Source: Stenotrophomonas sp. 24(2023) (lineage in GTDB: Bacteria > Pseudomonadota > Gammaproteobacteria > Xanthomonadales > Xanthomonadaceae). Taken from it: a stretch of DNA of 64,000 bases. Both the position numbers and the translations under genes were made by a program. Under the pieces are notes generated by a model that saw nothing but the letters and a program-made list of their open reading frames with translations, searched no databases and was not told the origin of the DNA. The stretch lies in the NCBI RefSeq assembly GCF_030913365.1, contig NZ_CP133160.1, forward strand, positions 4,192,001 through 4,256,000. Reading direction: 5' to 3'. Below are positions 44,225-52,099 of this stretch, piece by piece (within the stretch, counting starts at the first letter, position 1; each line of letters opens with the position of its first letter).

Positions 44225-44635
44225 TCAGTAACCGCAGGCGCGGTTGACCATGTCCTCCAGGGGCCGGGTAGCCTCCCAGGAGCGGCGCGTGCCCATCGCG
44301 TCGAGGGCGGCCGAACGCCGGCGCTTGGCCGCCTCGCAGTGGTCGCGGTCGGGCATGTCGGGTTCCTCGATGACGGCGCGGGTCGGTCCGGCCGCCCGCT
44401 CCCGATAGGCACGCCACGCGTTTTCGCGGCGCATGGATTCAATGCGCTGTTCGGCACGGCGCGCATCCGCACGGCGTTGCGGCACCTGTGCCGACCACGA
44501 TTTCTGCTCCGGGCCCGATGCGCAGGGCTCGGACTGGTACACCGTCGCACCCTTTTCCACGCACTTGTAGACCCGCTGCGCCTGTGCCGGCGCGCTGAAC
44601 GCCAGCAACAGCACCATCACGATGCGTACGTCCAT
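44225..44635 (-). CDS. DUF4124-domain secreted protein
   Basis: 136 residues; ATG at 44635 follows AGGGGGA. A signal peptide (VMVLLLAFSAPAQA) precedes the short DUF4124 motif RVYKCVEKGATVYQSEPC, with the usual two cysteines, and a helical Arg/Glu-rich C-terminal half follows. DUF4124 proteins are common small periplasmic proteins of proteobacteria with unknown role. It lies downstream of folE2 on the same strand, 71 bases away. Confidence 0.8.
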   Translation of the reverse strand: MDVRIVMVLLLAFSAPAQAQRVYKCVEKGATVYQSEPCASGPEQKSWSAQVPQRRADARRAEQRIESMRRENAWRAYRERAAGPTRAVIEEPDMPDRDHCEAAKRRRSAALDAMGTRRSWEATRPLEDMVNRACGY

Positions 44636-44706
44636 GTTGTCCCCCTGTTCGGGCGACATCATACCCATGGCCAGTGCTTCCCGCAGCGTCCCGCGCTGGG
44701 CGCTGC

Positions 44707-45666
44707 TCAACCGGCGCCGCCGTGCCAGCTTGCCCGCGCGACAGCATCGTGCGGGTGCAGGCTTTCCAGGTGCCGTACCGCGATGGTGCCGGCGGCATGC
44801 CACGGGCGCAGTGCCGCCAGCAGGCGACGGGCGGCATCCTCCACGAACATCAGGTTCTGCCCGTTGCGGCGGGCGAAGGCCTGCTCGTCGGCGCGCTTCA
44901 CCGGCCCCTGCACCGGGGTGCCCAGCGCCGCTTCGGCGCGCATGACAAGATCCCCGATTCCCCACGCGGCCCGTGCATCGCCCGGGTCCAGGGCCACCTG
45001 CAGCGTGGCCACGCTGCGCTGGCTGTGCGGGGTGGCATGGCTGCCATGTTCGCCAATCCAGGCGGCCACCTCCTCCACCGGCACGGCCTGCCCGGCCGCA
45101 TGGTCGCGGCGGAACTGTGCCTGGATGAGCTGGCGCGACAGCGCCGCCGAACACGGGCAGGTGGATGCGTACACCACTTCCACGCACAGCCACAGTGAGC
45201 ACTGCCCGCCGCGGTGTTCGGCGTGCAGCCGTACCGGATGCTCGGCCCAGCCGTGCAGCCCTGGCGTCACCAGCGCCTGTACCGGACGCAGCACCCGGGT
45301 GCTGCATGACAGCCGCGCTGCCGTGCTGCCGCAGTCGGCATGGCTGTCGATCACCGATGCCAGCAGCGCGGCGATGTCCGACGGCGCCACACGGGCCGCT
45401 GTCATCGCCTGCAGCCGGCCGTACAGGCGCGACATGTGGATGCCCTTGGTGCCGGCCTGCGGCAGGTCCACCCACAGGTCGAAGGTGGTCGGTGCCGGAC
45501 CGGCCGCCAGCGGGTCGTCCAGCTGCAGCGGCATCTGGATGCCCTCCATGCCCACCCAGTCCAGTGCCGCCGGCAGTGCGGCCGGTTCCGTGGCGCAGAC
45601 ATCGGGAAGTACCGGTTGGGCCGGTGCGGTCGTGGCAGGGAGATCGTGCGGGGATGGGCGCTGCAT
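44707..45666 (-). CDS. folE2: GTP cyclohydrolase FolE2 (type IB)
   Basis: 319 residues. FolE2 hallmarks are LDWVGMEGIQMPL, AGTKGIHMSRLY and the metal-site STCPCSAALSRQL. The enzyme makes dihydroneopterin triphosphate from GTP for folate synthesis, and unlike FolE it works without zinc. A Zur-like box (45699-45713) sits 33 bases before the ATG, as expected for the zinc-independent isozyme. No other folate gene is near. Confidence 0.95.
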   Translation of the reverse strand: MQRPSPHDLPATTAPAQPVLPDVCATEPAALPAALDWVGMEGIQMPLQLDDPLAAGPAPTTFDLWVDLPQAGTKGIHMSRLYGRLQAMTAARVAPSDIAALLASVIDSHADCGSTAARLSCSTRVLRPVQALVTPGLHGWAEHPVRLHAEHRGGQCSLWLCVEVVYASTCPCSAALSRQLIQAQFRRDHAAGQAVPVEEVAAWIGEHGSHATPHSQRSVATLQVALDPGDARAAWGIGDLVMRAEAALGTPVQGPVKRADEQAFARRNGQNLMFVEDAARRLLAALRPWHAAGTIAVRHLESLHPHDAVARASWHGGAG

Positions 45667-45698
45667 GGAATGGGGTCACGTAGAAGGCGACTGGCTGA

Positions 45699-45713
45699 TG
45701 TTACTTTATAACA
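45699..45713. promoter_or_regulatory. Zur-like box upstream of folE2
   Basis: On the minus strand the site reads TGTTATAAAGTAACA, with perfect TGTTA/TAACA arms, close to the gammaproteobacterial Zur operator (GTTATAATATAAC core). It lies in the folE2 promoter region; zinc-starvation derepression of folE2 is expected. Confidence 0.75.
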
Positions 45714-45975
45714 CTGATGGGTAGGCAGCAGCCACGCTGCAGGCACGCGCTGGCCGTCGCCGGTCCGGAAGCGCGTGCGGCGTTGTCCGGAGGCGAAACA
45801 ACGCACGTCACGGTTTGACGCAACAAGACATTCCCTGCACTCTCCCTGGGCGGCCATCCTGGTGACCCGTATTGCTGCAGCTCTGGCAACGCCATGGACT
45901 GGCCGTGCATCACGCGGTGCTGCACCCGCGCAGCACCGTGTTTCGCCACATGCTGGATCAACTGGAGACTGAGCA
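45714..45975. other. Gene-free stretch upstream of the lanthipeptide precursor
   Basis: Beyond the Zur box I see no convincing gene. A plus-strand reading frame from 45872 gives a protein-like stretch, but it runs through the precursor gene out of frame and is probably chance. TTGACG near 45811 could be a -35 element, but no good -10 follows. The promoter of the precursor is presumably here. Confidence 0.4.
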
Positions 45976-46182
45976 ATGCAGATGCATGATGACGTCGTTT
46001 CAGGTTGGCTCGAAGGTGCGGACAGTGTCGATGGCTGCGACAACCCGGCCGGTTCCCTTTTCATCCATGGCCAGCAGGCCACCGAAGCGGCGATGACGGT
46101 CGCCTCGGCTGCGATGGTCACCGGTGGCGGCACGATGTGCACCACCACCATGTCGGTGGTCGACCACTGCCTGTGCTGCTGA
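45976..46182 (+). CDS. Class II lanthipeptide precursor (LanA), mersacidin-like leader
   Basis: 68 residues; GGAG lies eight bases before the ATG. The leader has W11, acidic residues and an NPAG motif at 23-26 (CDNPAGSLF), as in mersacidin-family leaders. It ends in GGG (50-52), a plausible double-glycine cleavage point. The putative 16-residue core, from T53, has five Ser/Thr (53, 56, 57, 58, 60) and four Cys (55, 65, 67, 68), ending HCLCC: enough for up to four thioether rings. The LanM gene follows 77 bases on. No peptide in memory matches this core. Cleavage site and ring pattern are inference. Confidence 0.85.
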   Translation: MQMHDDVVSGWLEGADSVDGCDNPAGSLFIHGQQATEAAMTVASAAMVTGGGTMCTTTMSVVDHCLCC

Positions 46183-46259
46183 TGTAAGCGTGCCGCGGCG
46201 CGCAGCCCCGTGCTGCGCGCCGTTTCCATGCCCTTCCCTGCATCCACACCGGACACCCC

Positions 46260-49148
46260 ATGACCGCACATTCGGCCACGGCTTCGCTTGCCCGCATCGT
46301 CACGCATTTCCTGGCCGACACCTGCATTGCCCTGCGCGCTGGCCTGCAGGCCCTGCAGGGCCCGCTGCACCCGGACGAGATCGAACGGATCGATGGCGAG
46401 GCACGGCAGGCGCTGCTGGCCAATGCCCAGCTCAAGCTCAACCGCGTGCTGCTGCTGGAACTGCACGCGGCCGTGCGCTGCGGCCAGATCGATGCCGCTG
46501 CCGATGCCGCCACCCAGCATGCACAGTTCGAGGCGCTGGCGACCCATGCGGATTTCCAGGTGCACCTGCGCGCCCGCTACCCGGTACTGCAGGCACGGCT
46601 GGAGCGCATGCTCGATGGGCAATGCGAAGCCATCATCGAACTGGCCGCACGCATCGGCAGCGACCGACCGCGCCTGGCCGCCCTGCTCGGCCGTCCCGCT
46701 GGCCACCTGCAGCAGCTGGCGCTGGGCCGGGGTGACCTGCACGCCGGGGGCCGCACCGTGGCCCGGGTGCACTTCGACGGCGGCACGGTCATGTACAAGC
46801 CCCGTTCGCTGCGTATCGACCATGTGCTGGATGCCCTGCTTGCCGGTGTGTTCGGCGACGATCCCGACCGGGTGCGGGTGCCTGCGGTGATCGACCGTGG
46901 CAGCCATGGCTGGGCTGCGTTCGCGCCACACCGCTACTGCGAGGGTGAACCCGAACTGCACCGCTACTACCAGGGGCTGGGCCACTGGCTGGCCATCCTG
47001 CGCCTGATCGGCGGCACCGACATCCACCTGGAAAACCTGATCGCCTGCGGCCCGGTGCCGGTCGTGGTCGATGCCGAAAGTGTGTTCGCACCGGTCATCC
47101 CGACCACGCCTTCCGGTTACGGCAACGCCCATGACACCGCCGTGGGGCTGATGCGCAACTCGGTGCTGCGCACCGGCATCGTGCCGTTCCGCAGCAGCGG
47201 CCTGGGCATGGACGGGGTGGACCTGTCTGCCGCCGGCGCCCTGCCGGGCGAGCAACCGCGCATACGCATTCCGGCCATCGTCGAAAGCGCGGAGGGCCCC
47301 GCGCGGCTGGGCATGGTGGAAGCCGAGGTGGCCGTTGCCCAGAACCATCCCAGCCCGCAACCGGATGTCTCCCGCTACTGGGACGACATCAGTGCCGGTT
47401 TCATGGCCGCCAGCGAACGCCTGCGCGCACGCGATGCCGATGGCACGCTGGCCCCGCTGCTGGCCTGCTTCGAAGGCTGCCAGGTGCGCGAGGTGCTGCG
47501 CCCGACGATGATCTATGCCGAAATGGCCCGCATGCTGTGGCACCCGGCATCACTGCACAAGGAAGCGGCCGCGGTGGAACGGGCGATGGACCTGCTGCAG
47601 CGCAATGCCGCCGTGGCCCCGGCGGCACCGGCGTCGGCCGCGGCCGTACGCGCGGAGATCGACGATCTGCGCCATGGCGACATTCCGATCTTCGTGTGCA
47701 CGCTGGATGCACCACGCATCGCCAGCGTGGTGGACAACTGGCGCAGCATGCGCATCGACCTGGAAGATGTGTCCATCCGCAGCACGCTGGTCGCCACCGA
47801 TCTGAACCAGCACGCGCTGGCCCGTGCCGAAGCACGTTCGGGCTATTCCTATGCCGCGCGCCATCCGCATGCCGATGCGCTGGACGCCCGCCGGCGCATG
47901 CAGGCCGCCACCGCCGCGCGCAACCTGATCCGGCTGTCGGTGCGTGGCAACGATGGAACCCTTACCTGGATCACGCCTGAAGTCACCCGCACCGGCTGGA
48001 CGGTGCAGCCGGTGCAGCCGGACCTGTACTTCGGCCTGGGCGGCATCGCCTTCGCCCTGGCCGGTTATGCGACGGAAGTGCGGCACGGCCGCGCCGACCC
48101 GGTGGCCGGGCTGGACAGCGCACTGGCCGGCGCCATCACGGTGCTGGGCACGATGGCACGGCTGCATGTCCCCGGCACCGACGGCGGTTTTGTCGGCATC
48201 GGGTCGCAGGTCTGGGCCTTCGTTGCCCTGCACGACCTGCTGCAGCGCCCGGACCTGCTGGCACAGGCCCGCCAGTGCGCGGCCCGGCTGGAACAGCACG
48301 GCTTCGCGCACGCCACCAAGTTCGAGCTGATCGACGGCGTGGCCGGCCTGATCCCACCCTTGATCGCACTGGCCGAGGCCACCGGCGAGGCGCGCTGGCT
48401 GGCGCTGGCGGCGCGTGCGGCCGATCGCATGCAGGCTGCGGCCCTCATCGATGGTGATGGCGTGCGCTGGCCGACGCCGCAGTTCAGCACGCCCATCGGC
48501 GGTTTCGGCCATGGGGCGATGGGCATGGGCTGGGCCCTGGCGCGGCTGGCCTTGACCGGCGCCGGCACCGCCGCGCAGCGCCAGCAGTGGCAGGCCCTGG
48601 CCGACGGCGCCTTCGCCTTCCAGGCCGCCCTGTTCGAGGACCACACCGGGCGCTGGCGCGACCTGCACCTGACCGCTGACCAGAAGGTGTTCCCCACCTG
48701 GTGCCATGGCAGTGTCGGCATCGGCCTGGCCGCCGCCGACCTGTATGCGCGCACCGGCGCTCCCACGCACCTGCGTGACCTGCGCCGCGCCGTGGCCGAT
48801 GCGTCCGGCCAATGGGGCTTCAGCCACACGTTGTGCCATGGCGATCTGTCCACCCGCGAACTGCTGCTGAAGGCGGCCGTGGTGGACCCGCAGGGCTGTC
48901 CCTACCCGCAGGACACGGCCGCCATCGAAGTGATCTCCTCGGTGGAGGAGCACCAGGGCATGGTGGGGGGGCTCACCCGTGCGGCCTTCACCCCCGGGCT
49001 GATGATCGGGCTGTCCGGGGCGATCTACGGCTTCCTGCGCATGCATCCGCGGTGCCGCCTGCCATCGCCGTTGCTGCTGGAACGTACCGCCACGACGGCC
49101 CCCCACGCCGTGGGCGCCCGCCACGGCGCGGACATGGCCAGCGCATGA
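46260..49148 (+). CDS. lanM: Class II lanthipeptide synthetase LanM
   Basis: 962 residues, the usual LanM size. The N-terminal DUF4135 dehydratase (about 60-450) carries the kinase-like motif GGTDIHLEN (D254, H256, N259) and MYKPRSLRIDH for ATP/phosphate handling. The C-terminal LanC-like cyclase (about 590-940) has the zinc ligands C815 (WCHG) and C859-H860 (LCHG), spaced as in NisC. It dehydrates Ser/Thr of the precursor at 45976 and forms (methyl)lanthionines. Only these two genes are present: no LanT transporter/protease, immunity or regulator gene lies next to them, so export and leader removal must be done elsewhere. Confidence 0.95.
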   Translation: MTAHSATASLARIVTHFLADTCIALRAGLQALQGPLHPDEIERIDGEARQALLANAQLKLNRVLLLELHAAVRCGQIDAAADAATQHAQFEALATHADFQVHLRARYPVLQARLERMLDGQCEAIIELAARIGSDRPRLAALLGRPAGHLQQLALGRGDLHAGGRTVARVHFDGGTVMYKPRSLRIDHVLDALLAGVFGDDPDRVRVPAVIDRGSHGWAAFAPHRYCEGEPELHRYYQGLGHWLAILRLIGGTDIHLENLIACGPVPVVVDAESVFAPVIPTTPSGYGNAHDTAVGLMRNSVLRTGIVPFRSSGLGMDGVDLSAAGALPGEQPRIRIPAIVESAEGPARLGMVEAEVAVAQNHPSPQPDVSRYWDDISAGFMAASERLRARDADGTLAPLLACFEGCQVREVLRPTMIYAEMARMLWHPASLHKEAAAVERAMDLLQRNAAVAPAAPASAAAVRAEIDDLRHGDIPIFVCTLDAPRIASVVDNWRSMRIDLEDVSIRSTLVATDLNQHALARAEARSGYSYAARHPHADALDARRRMQAATAARNLIRLSVRGNDGTLTWITPEVTRTGWTVQPVQPDLYFGLGGIAFALAGYATEVRHGRADPVAGLDSALAGAITVLGTMARLHVPGTDGGFVGIGSQVWAFVALHDLLQRPDLLAQARQCAARLEQHGFAHATKFELIDGVAGLIPPLIALAEATGEARWLALAARAADRMQAAALIDGDGVRWPTPQFSTPIGGFGHGAMGMGWALARLALTGAGTAAQRQQWQALADGAFAFQAALFEDHTGRWRDLHLTADQKVFPTWCHGSVGIGLAAADLYARTGAPTHLRDLRRAVADASGQWGFSHTLCHGDLSTRELLLKAAVVDPQGCPYPQDTAAIEVISSVEEHQGMVGGLTRAAFTPGLMIGLSGAIYGFLRMHPRCRLPSPLLLERTATTAPHAVGARHGADMASA

Positions 49149-49391
49149 CAGCACGGCCGGCACACGCGCTGCCTGCCTGAAGAATTCAGTCCGGCAGCGC
49201 GAAGGACGGCGGCCGCCTGCGTGACCGGTGCGCGGGCCTGCAGGTGTAGGCGATGCCGGTGCTTTGAGGCACCATGGGGGCCCTTGCTCACTGCGCTGGT
49301 GACTGCGCCACACGAACAGGCACCGCGGCCGCATCACGCGATGAAGACGGCCCACCTGTTGCAGTAGCGCCATTCCGGCAATTCCAACACG

Positions 49392-51632
49392 ATGTCCGAA
49401 CCTGCAGCGCCGCCGTCCCGCCTGGACCTGTCCAGCTGCGCACGCGAACCCATCCATACCCCCGGCGCCATCCAGCCTTACGGTGTGCTGCTGGTCGTCC
49501 ATCCCGGGACACTGCAGGTGGTGGAGCGGGCGGTTTCGCTGCCATCGATGCTCGCCGCCTTCGGTGATCCGCTCGACCACACGGTCGCCCAGGTCCTGGG
49601 CGGCGTGCTGGCCCCGTTCCTGCCGCACCTGGAACAGATGCGCCCCGGGGCATCGGCGTTCCTCGGTGGCGTGTACCTGGACGGGCATGGCCGCCACCAG
49701 CTGCTGGCGCACCGTTCCACCACGCACCTGCTGCTGGAACTGGAATCGCCGGTGCATGGCGAGCCCGGCTCCCTGGAAGACCTCTACCCTGCGCTGCGCC
49801 GGTTCATGGCCGCCATCGAAAAGGCCGCCAGCACCCGCGAGCTGTGCGAGCTGGCGTCGGTCCATGTGCGTGCACTGTGCGGCTTCGACCGCGCCCTGGT
49901 CTACCAGTTCGACAAAGGCTTCAATGGCACCGTGGTCGCCGAGGACCGCAACGACGTGCTGCCCTCCTATCTGGACCTGCGCTTCCCCGAATCGGACATC
50001 CCGGCGCAGGCCCGCGAACTGTACCGGCGCAACCGGGTCCGGCTGATCGCCGACAGCGACTACCAGCCCGTCGCGCTGCAGCGCAGTGCGGCAATGGCCG
50101 GCAGTGCCCCCACCGACCTCAGCCTGGCGTCGCTGCGCAGTGTTTCTCCGGTGCACCTGCAGTACATGCGCAACATGGGCACCGGCGCATCGATGTCGGT
50201 CTCGCTGCTCAACGAGGGCCGGCTGTGGGGCCTGGTGTCCTGCCACAGCCAGCAACCACGCCGGGTGCCCTACCACGTACGCACGGCCTGCGAGTTCATC
50301 GGGCAGATCCTGTCGCTGCAGATCGCGCTGAAGGAACGCGCCCTGGCGGTGGAGGAACGGGTCGCGCGCCGCGCCACCCTGGTCAAGCTGCTCGGCCGCA
50401 TGGCCGGCACCGAGGATTTCATGGCCGCCCTGGGCCGCGACAGCGCCAGCCTGCTGGCACTGGCCAACGCGACCGGCGCGGCCATCGTGCACCGCGGTGA
50501 CTGCGTGCTGCTGGGCCAGGCGCCCAGCCAGGCACAGGTGATGGCGCTGGTGCACTGGATGGCCGGCAGCGGCCAGGGCCACGAGCTGCTGGCCACCGAT
50601 CACCTCAGCCAGCTGTGGCCGCAAGCCGATGCCTTTGCCGATGTGGCCAGCGGCCTGCTGGCGGTGTCCATTTCCCAGCTGCACGACAGCTTCCTGATGT
50701 GGTTCCGGCCGGAGGTGGTGCGCACCGTGCGCTGGGGCGGTGACCCGCGCAAGGCCCCCAGCGCCGGGCAGCCGCTGTCACCGCGCATGTCCTTTGAAGC
50801 CTGGAAGGAAACCGTGCACCAGCGCAGCCTGCCCTGGGAGCCGGAGGACCGCGATGCCGCCCTGGAAATGCGCACGGCCATCGTCGATATCGTGCTGCGT
50901 AAGGCCGAAGAAATGGCCGAACTCAACGAGCAGCTGCTGCGCAGCAACAAGGAACTGGAGGCATTTTCGTATTCGGTCAGCCATGACCTCCGCGCCCCGT
51001 TCCGGCACATCGTCGGCTATTCGGAACTGCTGGGAAGCTCGGCTGCCGACCGGCTGACCGCGACCGAGAAACGCTTCCTGGACACGATCGTCGAATCGGC
51101 GAAATCCGCAGGAACGCTGGTCGATGACCTGCTCAGCTTCTCGCAGATGGGGCGTTCGGCCATCGGGCGGGCGCAGGTGGACTGCGCCACGCTGGTGGAG
51201 GATGTGCGCCGCAGTCTGGACATGGAATACACCGGCCGCGCCATCACCTGGCGCATGGCCCCCCTGCCCAGCGTGGATGCCGACCCGGCCATGCTGCGCC
51301 TGGTCTGGCAGAACCTGCTGTCCAACGCGGTCAAGTTCACCCGCGACCAGCCCGACGCCGTGATCGAAGTCGGCCACGAGCGTGCCGGCGACGAGGACGT
51401 GTTCTTCGTCCGCGACAACGGCTGTGGCTTCGACATGCGTTACGTGGACAAGCTGTTCGGGGTGTTCCAGCGGCTGCACCACGTCGAGGAATTCGAAGGT
51501 ACCGGCATCGGCCTGGCCAATGTCCACCGCATCATTGCCCGCCACGGCGGGCGCACCTGGGCCGAAGGCGAGGTCGGCAAAGGCGCCACCCTGCACTTCA
51601 GCCTGCCCCTGTTTTCCGGAGAAGGCCCTTGA
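49392..51632 (+). CDS. bphP: Bacteriophytochrome histidine kinase
   Basis: 746 residues: PAS-GAF-PHY photosensory core plus kinase. The biliverdin-binding Cys is C16 in SSCAREPIHTPGAIQP. The GAF signature ESDIPAQARELY and the chromophore His in SPVHLQYMRNMG are present, and the PHY tongue has PRMSF. The kinase H-box is SYSVSHDLRAPFRHI, with N, G1 and G2 boxes (GTGIGLANV). It should be a red/far-red photoreceptor signalling to the overlapping response regulator. No heme oxygenase gene is adjacent, so biliverdin must come from an unlinked enzyme. Confidence 0.95.
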   Translation: MSEPAAPPSRLDLSSCAREPIHTPGAIQPYGVLLVVHPGTLQVVERAVSLPSMLAAFGDPLDHTVAQVLGGVLAPFLPHLEQMRPGASAFLGGVYLDGHGRHQLLAHRSTTHLLLELESPVHGEPGSLEDLYPALRRFMAAIEKAASTRELCELASVHVRALCGFDRALVYQFDKGFNGTVVAEDRNDVLPSYLDLRFPESDIPAQARELYRRNRVRLIADSDYQPVALQRSAAMAGSAPTDLSLASLRSVSPVHLQYMRNMGTGASMSVSLLNEGRLWGLVSCHSQQPRRVPYHVRTACEFIGQILSLQIALKERALAVEERVARRATLVKLLGRMAGTEDFMAALGRDSASLLALANATGAAIVHRGDCVLLGQAPSQAQVMALVHWMAGSGQGHELLATDHLSQLWPQADAFADVASGLLAVSISQLHDSFLMWFRPEVVRTVRWGGDPRKAPSAGQPLSPRMSFEAWKETVHQRSLPWEPEDRDAALEMRTAIVDIVLRKAEEMAELNEQLLRSNKELEAFSYSVSHDLRAPFRHIVGYSELLGSSAADRLTATEKRFLDTIVESAKSAGTLVDDLLSFSQMGRSAIGRAQVDCATLVEDVRRSLDMEYTGRAITWRMAPLPSVDADPAMLRLVWQNLLSNAVKFTRDQPDAVIEVGHERAGDEDVFFVRDNGCGFDMRYVDKLFGVFQRLHHVEEFEGTGIGLANVHRIIARHGGRTWAEGEVGKGATLHFSLPLFSGEGP

Positions 51633-52099
51633 AGGACCTGCGACCCATCCTGCTGGTTGAAGACAACCCCAACGACGCCGAATTGACCCTGGCGGCGCTG
51701 GCGCGTTGCCAGCTGCTCAATGACGTCACCCACGTGCGTGATGGCGCCGAAGCACTGGACTACCTGCGCTGCCAGGGCCGCTATGCCGAAGCCAGGCACG
51801 GTGGCCCGGTGGTGGTGCTGCTGGACCTGAAGCTGCCCAAGATCAATGGCCTGGAAGTGCTCGAAGCGGTACGGCGGGACCCGCAGCTGAGCAGCACGCC
51901 CATCGTCATGCTGACCTCTTCGCGGGAGGAACAGGACCTGGTGCGCAGCTACGAACTGGGCGTCAACGCGTTCGTGGTCAAGCCGGTCGATTTCAAGGAG
52001 TTCTTCACCGCCATCCAGGGGCTGGGCATGTTCTGGGGCATCACCAACCAGCCCCCGCCGCACCGCAGTGGCACGGGTTCGGGCACGCACCATGAATGA
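51629..52099 (+). CDS. Single-domain response regulator of the phytochrome operon
   Basis: 156 residues, a CheY/Rcp1-like receiver without output domain. The acidic pocket is ED (LLVEDNPND), the phosphoacceptor D66 (VLLDLKLPK), with Thr in MLTSS and Lys in VVKPV. The TTG start at 51629 is chosen because it overlaps the phytochrome stop and lies behind GGAGAAGG. It overlaps the next gene by eight bases. It likely receives phosphate from BphP, as Rcp1 does from Cph1, and may pass it to the hybrid kinase. Confidence 0.88.
   Translation: MKDLRPILLVEDNPNDAELTLAALARCQLLNDVTHVRDGAEALDYLRCQGRYAEARHGGPVVVLLDLKLPKINGLEVLEAVRRDPQLSSTPIVMLTSSREEQDLVRSYELGVNAFVVKPVDFKEFFTAIQGLGMFWGITNQPPPHRSGTGSGTHHE

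Noticed and set aside
45872..46096. Short plus-strand ORF overlapping the lanthipeptide precursor
   Set aside because: It begins at TTG with no RBS and runs through the precursor gene out of frame; its end is unlike any protein.
46183..49391. Additional lanthipeptide genes (transporter, protease, second precursor)
   Set aside because: Apart from LanM I found no Cys/Ser/Thr-rich short frame with an RBS and no ABC or C39 motif; 49149-49391 holds nothing I can support.
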